This document shows positions 34,787 to 46,817 of a DNA stretch of 64,000 nt, in pieces; position 1 is the stretch's first letter, and each line of letters starts with the position of its first letter. The stretch is taken from positions 1,077,501 to 1,141,500 of the forward strand of contig NC_080058.1 in NCBI RefSeq assembly GCF_026212465.1. Direction: 5' to 3'. The position numbers and the translations under genes are program-made. The DNA is from Amaranthus tricolor (Eukaryota > Streptophyta > Magnoliopsida > Caryophyllales > Amaranthaceae). Under the pieces are notes generated by a model. It saw only the letters and a program-made list of their open reading frames with translations, ran no database searches and was not told the origin of the DNA.

Positions 34787-37700
34787 ATGGCATTGAAAAT
34801 CCAAAACCCATTAACATTTCAATCATCAAACTCATTTTTTTCATTCACAATTACTCGATCTCATCAACTCAGATCTCCAAATCGTGTTTCCATGGCTTCC
34901 ACCACTGGAATCACTTCAAAGTTAGTTCCTTTTTCCCTCTTTTTTAATTACCATTTATTTATTTTCTTTAATTTAAGCTTTTTTCATGTGGGTAATTAAT
35001 TTAATCTTATTCAATTTATTTACTCCTATATGGGTTGTGCATTTTATTGATAGTTATCATGATTTTGCTTGTATTCTTTGTTATTTTAATTTTTTTAAAT
35101 TACCCTTTATTTATTTTCTTGTTTTCCTCATGTAATTTGAGCTATTTTCAATTGGGTATTTGATCATATTCAATTTATTTTCTCCTATATGGTTGTGCAT
35201 TTTATTGACAGTTATCATGATGTTTGTGATCTTTGTCATTTTATTTTCTTAATTCCGATTTGATCATGATTCCATTTGCCCTCTTCAATTTAGTGCATGT
35301 AAAAATTGATTTTTTTTTTGGTGGGTTTTTGACTTATGATCTGTTTTTGTGTTTGTTAAATATTTGAGTTTAAATTTCTCATTTTTTGTTCTTTTATAGC
35401 TTGATCTTTAGTTTATTTTGCATGTGGGTATATGAATAACCCAACAATGTTTGTTTTGGTATAGTGGTAGAATGGAAGGTGAAAATTTATTTCTTTATTC
35501 TCTGTATGTGTTAAATTTTTAATATTGTTTGTTCTTAATTGCTCAACTTGGTTTTTGAAATCAATTTCTTCAATATTCTTGCCAAATTGAACTCTTTAGA
35601 ACTTTAGTTCTTCTTGTTTTGCTTAATCTTATTTCATTTTAATGCTCAAATTTTGCATATTAATGGGAAAATTGTTTCAATTGATGATTTAAAAGTTGGT
35701 TAGAATGAGTTAAATTAATGCAAATGGATTTTCCTTTAATCTAGCCTAAGCCAGTTCATTTGATTAAAAACCTATTAATATTGAATTGTGTCGTATATAA
35801 CTTAGAAAAATGATATTCAATAGTGTTCGGTCCACCTTATACACCGTCCTTAATCATAACATTGCTAATTTTAATTTATTAATACTTGTAATTTGTCATG
35901 TACATGCTGAAAATGTGAAGGAGTTTTTTGCATTACATTGACCGACCATGTTTGTTGCTGTTTGTTGACAAATTTGTTATTGCTTCTTTTATTGATGTGT
36001 GATATAAAAATCATGGGGTGGAAATCAGTTTTGTATTTATTTATCATGAAAATTCTTGTAGTGGTATTTGATAAGATAGCAATATTTCTCTTTGAAGCAT
36101 TTGAGAGTAAATTATTACTTTCTTTGTCCCACCAAATTTCCCCTTCTTTCTATTTTAGTCAGTCTTACTCAACTTACTAAATTTCTAATTTTGGCTATGC
36201 CGTACTCTCTTTCTTTAATTCTACCTTCATCATACATTTTTATCTCGCCGATAAAATATCACTTTATCTATTTTTCTTAATTTCCATAGAATTGCCTTTG
36301 GACAAAGCAAAATTTGTGGAACACAGGGAGAAGTAGTTTTATGGACATCTTTTTATGTATTTTTTGCATTTCTGCTAGCTGTCCCCTGCTGATTATTGAA
36401 CTTTCAACTGTCTTTGCATTTAATTTTGTTCAATTATTTCCTGATTCTGAATAGTTCTATAAAGTATATTGTCTCAGACCCTGTATTAACTGTGAAGAAA
36501 ATAACATTATAATTTTACTCCCTTTTTTTCAAAAAAAAAGCCGCAAATGGGGCGAAAAATAAGAAAAGTGAGTAAAAATGGTAAAAAAAAAAATGAGGAT
36601 TGGTCTCCCTCTTGAACACTTAGTAGCTTTGCTCTCACTCGACGTACTGGAGAATGTTTAATACTGATCGGTCGCAATTTCGTAAGGTCTTTGCAAGTGT
36701 TTTTTTTGAGTATGAGCGCCGCTAGGCACTAGGAAATGCACAAGTCTTCTTGATTATTATGAATCGACGTACTAGCGAGCAGCGACTTTCTGTAATGTAA
36801 GAACATTATTTAAACCATTTACCAATCCACTCTTTTGGTTTAACCCAGAAATCTCGGTGCAAATCGATTATTTTTAGCGAAGTATTTAGTGTGAAATAAT
36901 GCATTAATTGTTGATACAGGGATGTTCCAAATGGTAAAAAGCCGTACATGCCTCCCAGAGAAGTTCATGTGCAGAAGACTCACTCAATGCCACTCCAAAA
37001 GATCGAGATGTTCCAATCATTAGAAAAATGGGCCGAGGAAAACCTTCTCGTGCTTTTAAAGCCAGTCGAGAAGTGTTGGCAACCGCAAGATTTTCTCCCG
37101 GACCCTGCATCCGAAGGATTCGAGGAGCAAGTCAAGGAGCTGAGGGAACGAACTAAAGAACTCCCTGATGACTATTTTGTCGTTTTGGTTGGAGATATGA
37201 TTACAGAAGAAGCCCTTCCGACTTACCAGACCATGCTTAACACATTGGATGGAGTTCGGGATGAGACTGGTGCGAGTTTGTCTCCGTGGGCTATATGGAC
37301 GCGGGCATGGACTGCGGAAGAGAACCGACATGGTGATCTGTTGAACAAGTATCTTTACCTCTCGGGAAGAGTCGACATGAGGCAAATAGAGAAGACTATT
37401 CAGTACCTGATTGGATCAGGAATGGTGAGATTCACATTGCTATTAGTTATCACTTAAATTTCGTTCATACTCCCTCCTATTCAGCTTATCAGCTTATCAG
37501 CTTATGTGTCCCATTTCCTTTTATGGTCAAGTCACCTTAATTATCCCATTTCTATTTTTGGTATGGGTTTTTGACTTTTATGCCCTTAGTAGCTTTATTC
37601 TATTTTCAATTATACTCTCTATTACCCATACTAATTTTCCTCCCTTACATTAAAAAACCCATAATACCACTCTCTTTCCTACCTTTAGGGTCCCACTTTT

Positions 37701-38977
37701 GACTCTCTTTAAAATCCGTGAAAAGTCAAATGGGACTCCTAAGGTGAATAAGGTGAATAGGAGGGAGTATTATTTTCCCCTTACCCGTGTTCCTTTGTTT
37801 ACTTGCTTTTGTTTGACTGTTGCCAATTTTCGAAGCATTATTAAAAACAATTATGGTTAGGAGCTTGACTTATTATTAAATAAAAAGACTAGGGGAGCCA
37901 AGATTTTAACCCCCAAACCTTGGTTCAAAACCGTACTCTTAACCACTAAACCATCTTTTCATTGTAAAATTATACAATATTTTGCCTTGTATAATGACAC
38001 AAAAGATTTCAGAGCGCCGAGCCCCTTTGGGTCTCAATAAAGGTCCGCCATTGTCCTCGGGTGTATAGGAATATTGGAATATTGAAATTGACTCGGGTTC
38101 TCAAAGGTTTAGTCGAATGTCTTTTACTTGGGATTTGATCATTTCACTTACAAAAAGGTTTTTTAAATCAAAGTAAAGAGCTATTGAGAAGTATAAATGA
38201 AAAAAAGAACGGAGAGTATTGATGTGTGCTAAAGGCCATTTAGTTTTTGGGTCGAAAAATCTTACGAATACTGCGTTCTCTAAACCGTTGCATCTTCTTT
38301 GAGCCCCTTGGATATCTCTCGCCTCCTCCACGACCACGATTTTTGCACTTCTTTTTGCCTTCTATTAAATTTACTTTTTTTTGCTTTTTCGGTTTCATCA
38401 TTCTGTCGTTTTACAGGACCCAAAAACTGAGAACAACCCTTATCTCGGTTTCATCTACACTTCATTTCAAGAGCGAGCGACCTTTATCTCTCACGGTAAT
38501 ACTGCAAGGTTAGCCAAGGACTACGGTGATATTAAACTAGCCCAGGTGTGTGGTATTATCGCTGCAGATGAAAAGCGGCATGAAACAGCATACACAAAAA
38601 TAGTTGAAAAACTCTTCGAGCTGGATCCAGATGGAACGATCTTGGCTCTAGCCGATATGATGAGAAAGAAAGTGTCAATGCCTGCTCACTTAATGTACGA
38701 TGGCATAGATGACAACCTTTTCGACAATTACTCATCAGTTGCTCAACGCATCGGAGTCTACACTGCTAGGGACTACGCGGACATCCTGGAATTTCTAGTT
38801 CAGCGGTGGAATGTAGAAAAATTGACGGGTCTTTCAGGTGAGGGACATAAAGCTCAAGATTTTGTATGTGGGTTAGCTCCGAGGATTAGGAAACTCGAGG
38901 AGAGAGCTCAAGCTCGGGCTAAACAAGCATCCCTTGCTCCGTTCAGCTGGATTTTCGGCAAAAAGTTGACCGTCTAG
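34787..38977 (+). CDS. SAD: Plastid stearoyl-ACP desaturase (acyl-ACP delta-9 desaturase)
   Basis: This soluble di-iron enzyme of the plastid stroma converts stearoyl-ACP to oleoyl-ACP, using ferredoxin and oxygen (FAB2/SSI2 family). Exons are 34787-34920, 36920-37424 and 38417-38977; all introns are GT-AG, and the product is 399 aa, close to the usual 396 or so. Residues 1 to about 35 are Ser/Phe-rich and lack acidic residues, as in a transit peptide. All six iron ligands are visible: E141, E179 and H182 (EENRH), E232, E265 and H268 (DEKRH). The start was chosen at ATG 34787, which gives the conserved MALK beginning; the longer in-frame extension to 34628 begins at a GTG. The introns contain Stowaway-type insertions (36118-36335 and 37470-37767). 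It is convergent with the membrane-protein gene at 40787-41353. Confidence 0.97.
36118..36335. mobile_element. Stowaway-like MITE in SAD intron 1
   Basis: The left end CTTTCTTTGTCCCACCAAAT faces a right end that reads CTCCCTGTGTTCCACAAATT on the other strand. The ends are diverged Stowaway-type termini. TA dinucleotides occur at both edges. No coding sequence is present. Confidence 0.5.
37470..37767. mobile_element. Stowaway MITE in SAD intron 2
   Basis: The ends are CTCCCTCCTATTCAGCTTAT and, read from the right, CTCCCTCCTATTCACCTTAT. TA target dinucleotides flank the element (37468-37469 and 37768-37769). The left end has a short CAGCTTAT triplication. It is non-coding and starts 46 bp past the exon 2 donor site. 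Confidence 0.85.
37885..37960 (-). mobile_element. Weak tRNA-like (SINE) fragment in SAD intron 2
   Basis: On the minus strand GATGGTTTAGTGGTTAAGAG resembles a pol III box A, with GGTTTTGAACC and GGGGTTAAAATC further on in the box B region. No tail or target duplication was seen. It could be a truncated SINE or a decayed tRNA-like sequence. Confidence 0.3.
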
Positions 38978-40786
38978 AAGTAATGACGGTAAATGGAAAC
39001 GCAACTACATGCATCTGCTGCCTTAGTTTTGTGTTTGAAGATGATGCTGGTTGACAAGAAGTTAAGTCATTGTAGATACTTTTGTTTGAATGCTTAAGCT
39101 ATTTAAGAATAGAGAAGGCTGTAATTTTTTAGTAAGCTTACTTTTGGTTCCCCTAAAGTCTAAAATATGTTGTATGAGTAAAAACTAAAAACTGATCCCA
39201 TTATGTATGTTGGATCTGCAGCCTTAGTTTAGTCTCTGAACTTTCAAGACATTAAAGAAAGCCTCTTTGTTAAAATGTTTCTTTTGCCTTTGTTATCCAA
39301 GTGAAATATTAACTTCTAAGTCTTGCTACTAGTCTTGTTTTGCTATTTGTTTAAACTTGCTGGTTTTTCTCGAGTAGGAATTGTAATGGTCGCAACATTC
39401 TTTGGTAAAGGTATGGTATGTCGTCTTTCATCCCCACAAAGCCCCATGATCATGAAGGTATGGTATGTCGTTCCTACTAAGCTTGCGAGCGAATTTTAAA
39501 AACCAATTACAAAGAAGGTAAACGTTTGTGGTCGGACTATTTTGGGCCTAGTTTTTGCTTTTTTACAAAGAAGTGTTCTCGACCATGTAACGCTCGAATG
39601 AGCAACGTCATGGCTCGAACGAGCGCATCAAATGAGCACTAGAGGTTTTCTTTCCCTTTAGCTCTAGTACCATAGAAACCCTTGGACAAACCCTAGGACT
39701 GTACTAATGACATAATGGCTCTCATGAACCTTAGAATTATCTCTCTCTCTTCAAGCGTTCAATACTCGATCAAAGCATGCATCACCAAGGCATACATATG
39801 TGGTAAACCTCGTACATTAATGCGTCTTTTGTTATATTATTTTCCGTGTTTAATTTCTCAATATTCATCAATAGTTTCCTATATTCATTAAAAACGTCCT
39901 ACTTTCGAGGCATCGACTTTGGACTTATTTTCATGTTCACTCAATTCCCCCATGTGATTTAATTTACAAATGAAGCTTATAGCTTTTGAAGAAAAACTTG
40001 TTTGAACAAATTCAATTATGTCATGTTTCGAAATTTGGATTTAACTTAAATTTATTGTTTGGCAAATCAAAAAATTTAAAATTTAAAATTGGATATTGTT
40101 TTTAGGGAAATTCTACGTGATAGCATCCAGTTTTCATGAAATGCCAGTAGTAGCACTTTTTTAAGAAAATTCCATATGGTAACATCCAGTTTATGCACAA
40201 ACTAATTGCTGTAGCATTTTCCATTAAGTTGATGAATTTAAACATTAAATTGGTGAATTAGTTAAAACTGTGAATTAAACAAAACTGGATGCTACCACGT
40301 GGAAAAAACTTACAAAATAATGAATTAAACGAAATTTAACAAAAATTTAACGGAAAATGCTACGGCAATTAGTTTGTGCATTTAACTGAATGCTACCATG
40401 TGGGAATTTTCTTAAAAAAGTAGTTAAAGTTGAGAATAACTACCCAAATTTTGTCATTCTCAAATCATTTATGATTTCATAATTAAAATTTATAATAAGA
40501 ATTGAAATACTTATTTCCAAATACTACATTATTGAAATTACAATAGCTATTTTAGTAAAATAGCATATCGGAATACACTATAGATGAAAATTTAATGAAT
40601 AACATAGATGATTATATTGCTCATACAATAGCAAAAAGAATTCTTAGTAAAGTAATACCAAAACCAAAACCAAAACCACATTGAAATTACATAAAACTCA
40701 AAGAATCAAAGAATACCCAAAAGTCCAAAACCCATCACATCATTATCCAAATTTCAAATTCATGATGAAAATTGAAATTTCTAGTT
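38978..40786. other. Intergenic region between convergent SAD and membrane-protein genes
   Basis: The first 200 bp or so are probably the SAD 3' untranslated region. The region also holds the foldback element 40154-40428 and short palindromic GCTCGAACGAGC-like sequence near 39585-39640. No gene recognised. Confidence 0.5.
40154..40428. mobile_element. Foldback element with ~75-bp inverted repeats
   Basis: The left arm (ACTTTTTTAAGAAAATTCCA through TGCACAAACTAATTGCTGTA to the GCATTTTCC region, about 40154-40230) is repeated in inverted form at the right (about 40352-40428), with few mismatches. A further end-like sequence, GGGAAATTCTACGTGATAGC, lies just upstream at 40104, so the element may be larger or two copies may be nested. 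No coding sequence is present. Confidence 0.7.
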
Positions 40787-41353
40787 CTAAACATTTAAAC
40801 CAGCAGAAGGGTAAGGCAAATACCCCATTTCTTCCTCAGAACTTCCAACTTTAGCAGTATTCCTCTTAATTCCGCCATTAACATCACCTTCAACAACAGC
40901 ATAGTACTTCAAAAAGAAAGCAACAGTAAGAACAACCCATTCCAAACAGAACATAACCACACACAACACACCAGCCAATTTCAAGATCATAACCCCACTA
41001 TGCTCTTCAACATATGATTTTAGACTAATTAAGAAATCATCACTCCTAGTGAAGATTAAAACCGAGATCGAACCCTGAAAAATGGCGGTAAGAACTGTGG
41101 CGGCCATATGAGCACCGTACCAACGGTGGGCCCCTGTACTGGCTGCGTGTGCTCCGGCTAAGGCGCCCAGGATTGTGAGAAGATGGAGGAAGATGAAGAG
41201 GAAGCCGCAAAGAGATGGGATGAGGCGGAGCGAAAGGGTTAGGAAGATGCAGCTTGATGCTGCTCCTAAGAGCATGTAATTGCTGTAAAGGAAGAGTTTT
41301 TTGGTTTTGTAATGGGGTTCTGAGCTTGATGGGGATACAATTTTGAGACCCAT
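40787..41353 (-). CDS. Plant four-helix membrane protein of unknown function
   Basis: An intronless frame of 188 aa with a start MGLKIVSPSSSEPHYKTKKL. Four hydrophobic segments are evident at about residues 20-45, 46-72, 78-101 and 121-154, connected by short loops that include GAHAASTGAHRWYGAHM. The tail is hydrophilic (about 155-188) and ends YLPYPSAGLNV. I recall similar conserved, uncharacterised plant proteins with this beginning and helix layout, but no function can be assigned from the sequence. The start codon is the first ATG of the frame, and the protein is complete. The gene is read toward SAD, with about 1.8 kb between the two stop codons. Confidence 0.88.
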   Translation of the reverse strand: MGLKIVSPSSSEPHYKTKKLFLYSNYMLLGAASSCIFLTLSLRLIPSLCGFLFIFLHLLTILGALAGAHAASTGAHRWYGAHMAATVLTAIFQGSISVLIFTRSDDFLISLKSYVEEHSGVMILKLAGVLCVVMFCLEWVVLTVAFFLKYYAVVEGDVNGGIKRNTAKVGSSEEEMGYLPYPSAGLNV

Positions 41354-42465
41354 TTGAAAATTTTTTGATTGATTTTGATGGTTTAGTAGAAGATTTAGGG
41401 TTTTGAGAGGTGGGTTTTTGTTGATTTGGGGAGATTTTGTTCAAGATGTCTTGAATTGAACTAGTGTGAGAGAAGTGAGGGGGAATGGTGTTGGTGGGAA
41501 TTGAGGGGAAAATATAAGGGGAAAGTGCAACGGACATATTTGAAAGGTTCGTGAAATTTGACCGTTGGTGGGGCATTGTATGATGGAAGACATTAAAGAC
41601 ATAAGAGGTGCAACGGCTAGTGTGCTTTTTATTTTGGGTGATTGCTTATATTGTATTTGTAGGATTAGTGATGAATGATGATGTCAATGTTGAGCTACAT
41701 ATTGATATGGGGGACATGCATTAAAATGACAAAGTGTTGTTGATTAAAAGTTTAAGCTAATTTTTTATGTTTAAGATATGCAGTGTATTATATTACGTCT
41801 TTATACATAAGAGTCATTTGTGCTAGAATTGTAAATGCGTCATGCTCATATATAGTGCTAAAAATTCACTTTGAAATAATAATTGATGACTGAGATTCAA
41901 ACGCTTGATTTTTTGTCAAAGTCAAAAGAGCAGCTCAACTTAAAATTTAAGTTAATACTTGAAGTCTCAATATATATTATGTACTCTATGTAAATGCAAT
42001 TTATGGGTTTATAGTAAGTCAAAGTAAGACTAAATGGTTGGAATGTAGAAGATCATATGGAGATTGTTAGTTGTAAGTTAGATTCGAAGAAGTCATCCAA
42101 TGTGTATTTCAATTTTCGACTACATTGACCCAACTCTTCACAAAAACAAAATTTTGATCAACTGCTAACAAAATCACCGTATTACACTTCCCTACAAATA
42201 CAATTTCAATCACCCAAATAAAATTTGATGAAATATCAGAGTGATGATAAACAAAAATTTGATATAACAAAATCAAACTACTCAACTCTAAACGAATTTT
42301 AAAAATAGTATCTTCTTTCTAATCTATCACATTTTAGTATTTAGACGGTAAAAGTTAAGGCGAATTTAATTTATTTTTTCATGTATTGCACCAAGAACTC
42401 TATGATAAGTGTGTAACAGGAGCGACAATCTCGATACATAATTAACATTTAATAATAATGTTTAA

Positions 42466-42753
42466 TATAAAAATATTGTGAAAGTCTTAAAATGTCGAAC
42501 TGTTAAATACTTTAAACTATAAAGCTGAAATTCTTTAAAACAAAAGTAAAATATTACATCTAATAAGAAATATTGTTTGGACAAAATAAAAAAAATACAT
42601 CATCATCAATACAAAAATATTGCGGAAGTCTCAAAATGCGGAACTGTTAAAAACTTTAAATCATAAAACTGAAATTATTTAAAACAAAAGTAAAATATTA
42701 CATCTAATAAGAAAATATTGTTTGCTCAAAATAAACAAAAATACATCATCATC
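42466..42753. repeat. 144-bp tandem duplication
   Basis: The unit AAAAATATTGCGGAAGTCTC through CATCATCATCA occurs twice head to tail with a period of about 144 bp and roughly 10% differences. Confidence 0.85.
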
Positions 42754-43309
42754 AGGTCATCAATAAAGATACAAAAAGCAGCTAAGTTCTCGATAAATAG
42801 TAATTGTTGCGGCCTGGATCGAAACCTGAACTAAATCTTGCAAAATGCTCGGTCAACGGTTAACGTCGAGCATAACTTCCGATCCAGCTCAAAATACAGA
42901 AATTATACGCTACATTTACAAAATAATAATTTAAGTACGAACTTATAATTAATTGACACCACTGTAAACTTTAACCATATTCGTTTTCTGTTTCTTACTT
43001 TTGTGTCATTCAATCAATATTTATTCACACAAGTACATCACATTTTTATTACTACAATTTGATATTGACTTTGACTTTGATCAACTCAGATGATAACCTC
43101 TTTTATTTAATAAAATTCTTAATCATAACGTAAAATTAATCTTTATGTCTTTATACATTCACTATTAAATTTTTACACATTAAATTTTATTTATAACTTT
43201 ATTTTTAATAGTTCGCTAAATTCACACTAATAACTTAATATTTTATTAATAGTCTCTAAAATAATATTTTCCACAAGTAGTTACTAAAATCTATTTTTCT
43301 TTAAATAAG

Positions 43310-43655
43310 TTCCCAAAATCAACATTTTTGACTTTACAATAAATAAAACTTTTATTCTCTTAAAAAAATCAAATATTCTAATTAAAATTCAAGTTAAAAT
43401 TGCATCATTTGGATAAGTTTTCGAAATTCTACAAGTTCACCAAAAATCAATATTTCAAATTTAGAAAAATAAGTAAACTTGTTAGGTTTGCAAAAAATCA
43501 ACATTCTAGTTATAAAACAAATAAAACTTATAATTTCACAAAAGTCAATATTTCTAGTTTTAAAACAAGTTAAACTTACAATTTTAACAAAAGTCAATAT
43601 TTCTAATTGTAAAATAAGTAAAACTTGTAATCTCACAAAGTCAATATTTCACACA
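43310..43655. repeat. Degenerate ~50-bp minisatellite
   Basis: At least five units of the type CAAAAGTCAATATTTCTAGT..AACAAGTAAACTTGTAATTT follow each other, becoming more alike toward 43655. They produce the minus-strand open frame at 43394-43636, which is therefore not a gene. The array ends exactly where the LTR-like sequence begins. Confidence 0.75.
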
Positions 43656-43658
43656 TAG

Positions 43659-44327
43659 TGTAACACCTCGATATTTTTCCGATATATTAAATGATTTACT
43701 AGTAATATTATTATTATTATTTTTTTTTGAAGAATATATTATTTATTAAATTATATTAAATTATTTATTTTGTTAGTAGGTTAAATCATGAGATTTCAAC
43801 TTTTAAGGCAATAAAAACCATTTTAAGTCCAAATCTTTTTCCTAATCTATCTTTAATTTCAAAAAAAAAAAAAATTAAAAAGAGGGAATTTGATAGGGTG
43901 GCCGGCCATAGGGAAGATTTGGGGAAGATTGTAACTTCCATTTTGGCAAATGAATGGTTAAGGCAATTATCATCAATAAAATCCCATAATCCCTTAATTA
44001 ATTTCTTGCTTTACATCCTTCATTTTAAAACCTTGCAAGTAAAGAAACACTCCCAAAAACTCCCTAATTCTCACGCCTAAATCCTCCAATTTGGTTCATC
44101 AATTTTGGTGTTGTTCTTGAGCAATTGTGAGTAATTCTTAACCTAGTTTTATTTTTAAGTTTTAATTTAAATTTCTATGATTTTTATGTGTGTGTTATTT
44201 TATAGTTTATGATTATTTAAAATTCATGTGTGAAAGTATGATGTTTTTCTATCTAAATTAATGTATGGTTTTTAGGGTTTAGATATGTTTACATGTGTGT
44301 GAAGAATTGATTGATGAATGATTGAAA

Positions 44328-44358
<31 letters not shown>

Positions 44359-45460
44359 AAAAAAAAAAAAGAATGGTTGCTCATATAAAAAAAATGTATG
44401 TGGTGTTAGGAATTTATTTATTTATTTTTATTGATTACTAGAAGGGATTTATAATGTTGGTAGAGAAAAAAAAAATATACATGTAAATTTGTGTTGTGTA
44501 TGTGTGTATACAATTGTGTAAAAAGAATTATATTGAAAAAAAATATATATATAATAATAATTCATTAAAATTTATTTTTATGTAAATTTTGTTGTTTAGA
44601 TTTAATAGGACATAAAGCATTGATATTTATATTTTTTGTGATAAAAAAAAATGATGGAATGACAAAATCCCGTAGGTTTTGAAAATGGTGAAAAAAAAAT
44701 GTGTTTTTGGAGCATTTTTGGCTTTGAAATTAAGTTAAAAATACTTATACTATGTTATAAATTATGAAAATTGGTACCCGGGGGTTTTGACGCCTTCCGG
44801 ACGCAACGGTGAAGTCGGATTTTCAGTTTGACAGTTTTAAGTTGAGTTTCTGGACAGATTGTATAGGCTGTCCGGTTTTGTGTATATACCATGTTATAGT
44901 ATGTGATGGATGTTCATGTTGTGTGTAGTGTTCTAGGTATGGATGTGATTGTATATGTGTATTATGGATGATTTGAGGAAAATGTGTATGTGTGCTTATT
45001 TCCCGAATACGATTGAACCTTGTAGGAAGTCAATTCGTGACCGGGAATTGATTAAGACGCTTGTGAGTTGGTTATCTTGCTTAAGGTATGTACACGCAGC
45101 GTGGTTCGCATTAGTCCGATGTATCATATAATAAGGGTATACAAAAGTAAAGCATGGATATATAGTATTGATAATGTTATCTTTCGAATCAATAATTTTT
45201 GTACATTGTTTTGATAAGCAGAGGTAGTATGACCTCACTAACTTTAAAGTGGACGTAGTATGACGTCAATTAGTGGAAAAGAATTACTCGCGGTATATGA
45301 GGGCATTATGAGCCACCGCGGGGGTATGCATACTTAACCATAGGCACCGAAGTAAGGCGAGTGTCTATGATAGAGACTTGCTTAGGGGTTAGCTCCCCCT
45401 AATGTATTGTCTCACTTATGGAGTTTGGAGTGTACCGGCAGTTTGGAGTGTACAGCAGTA
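43659..45460 (+). mobile_element. Probable Gypsy-type solo LTR or LTR fragment
   Basis: The left edge TGTAACACCTCGATATTTTT has the look of a plant Gypsy LTR start. The distal half has GC-richer blocks typical of such LTRs: CCGGACGCAACGGTGAAGTC, GGAAGTCAATTCGTGACCGG, GTATGACGTCAATTAG and CACCGCGGGGG. No primer-binding site, gag-pol or second LTR is visible next to it, so it would be a solo LTR or truncated. The right end and a target duplication were not established. Confidence 0.4.
44329..44354. repeat. (AT)n microsatellite
   Basis: Thirteen or so AT units within the LTR-like region. Confidence 0.9.
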
Positions 45461-45775
45461 TAAATAATAATTTACTAAGAAACGTTTGAATTGTTCATAG
45501 ATGATCAATATCTTATATATTATACTTTGCTTATAAAAACTATTATTTAAATCTGAAAAGGATATAAAAACGACAGAGATAGACCAATTTTTTCAAAGTA
45601 ATAAGTAAAAATTTAGATCATTTGGACAAAGTTTTTGTTTTTTTGTTAGCACATATTGACTCTTTTCCCATAATATTGCTTAAAAAAAATTAATTCCCAC
45701 TTTGCATTATGTGGGAAAGTATTTCCCACATACCGTCCACGTGGAAATTTTTTTTTTTTTTTTTTTTTTCAGACC

Positions 45776-45871
45776 AAACCGCCACCTGAGATGGCGGTTT
45801 GCCTTAAGCAGTAAACCGCCACATGAAGTGGCGGTTTGGTCAAGGCAAACCGCCATCTCATGTGGCGGTTT
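45776..45871. repeat. Left cluster of three AAACCGCCA palindromes
   Basis: Three 25-bp palindromes lie at 45776-45800, 45813-45837 and 45847-45871. Each has the arm AAACCGCCA, a 7-bp variable centre (CCTGAGA, CATGAAG, TCTCATG, with small arm changes) and TGGCGGTTT. They are bracketed by T-tracts at 45747-45769 and 45878-45894. They lie just inside the MULE left terminal repeat. Confidence 0.95.
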
Positions 45872-46268
45872 GGTCCTTTTTTTTTTTTTTTTTTCCATGC
45901 GCAACCTGCATTAAACTAGTTTAATACCTTCTATTCAATAATAATCAATTACGAACCAACTTGATTTGAAAAAATTAATTATGAAAATAATGCGAAGATA
46001 TATTACAATCATGGAAAGTCATACAAGAAGTTCAAATCATATAAGAATATACAAAGTTTGTTACACTATAACCCCCGGCCCCTTTTGTTTTGCGCACCGG
46101 TGGATGAGTAACCAATTGGGCAGTGGAGCCCTCCCATGCAGCCATGCTCCTGTGTGTTGCCTAAAGCGTAAGCACTGATGGATCAATTGGGCCCGGCATC
46201 GCCATGATCGCTGTTACATACATAAGTGTTATAAAAATCATATAAATATTAGGTGAATCAACATGATA

Positions 46269-46817
46269 TTACAATATATTAAAAAAAACATACTTTGTTG
46301 ACCTTCGAGGGCATGTTTTCTTATTATGACCACTAAATCCACAAAAGCTATACGTGTTACGAGGACGCGTCAATGGTGCATCCATTTCGTTCCGTATACT
46401 AGTTGATCGCGGACGACCCTTTCCACGCTTCGTTGAGGGATCTGGAACAACTGTAGGACCGTTCCAAGGATCGCAGGTGAACATGTCTAGAACAGGCATG
46501 AAAGTCTTCTTATATATCGATACGTATTTTGTAGTGCGAAACGAAGTGTCCACAAAAGCATCATACGATATGTTACGAGCTCGACATACTGCAAGAACAT
46601 GTGAGCAAGGTAACTTGAAGATGGTTGGTTTCTGACAGAAGCATGATGTTGCTGTGAGGTCAACCATGTAGGATTTTCCACCTTTTCCTGCTATCCTGTT
46701 GCCACAACCAGTGGTGACCTCAAATATCCCACGCACTGTGTCATATATCCTAACATCATGAAAGCGTGCTTTTTCAGCATTGAATTCAATCGTATCAGTT
46801 GGTTTCTTGGCATACAC
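46269..46817 (-). pseudogene. MULE transposase, carboxy-terminal part (SWIM and CCHC fingers)
   Basis: A 182-codon frame. The SWIM zinc finger is clear at about residues 59-78 (CFCQKPTIFKLPCSHVLAVC), preceded by FEVTTGCGNRIAGKGGKSYM, which is usual in plant MuDR transposases. A CCHC knuckle follows near the end (CGFSGHNKKTC, about residues 159-169). The upstream DDE catalytic domain is missing: immediately before this frame the sequence joins to the acidic amino-terminal region, so an internal deletion has removed it. Not a functional transposase. Confidence 0.88.

Larger units (their letters stand above)
41354..43658. other. Intergenic region with tandem repeats
   Basis: The first few hundred bases are the promoter side of the membrane-protein gene. 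Tandem repeats occur at 42466-42753 and 43310-43655 (listed separately). Between them, 42800-42900 carries a GC-richer stretch (GTTGCGGCCTGGATCGAAAC) of a kind often found in plant retroelements, but its class was not determined. Confidence 0.45.

Noticed and set aside
38190..38380. A GC-richer minus-strand open stretch ([16 protein letters not shown]) near the end of SAD intron 2.
   Set aside because: It looked like an organelle-derived coding piece, but I could not name a source gene. It lacks support beyond composition, and it overlaps the intron's acceptor region.
39560..39650. A regulatory palindrome (GCTCGAACGAGC-like repeats).
   Set aside because: Short and imperfect, with no relation to a promoter; it may be a fragment of a dispersed repeat.
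43394..43636. An 80-codon minus-strand frame with repeated FCEI/FCK motifs.
   Set aside because: It is produced by a degenerate 50-bp minisatellite and has no start context or family match.
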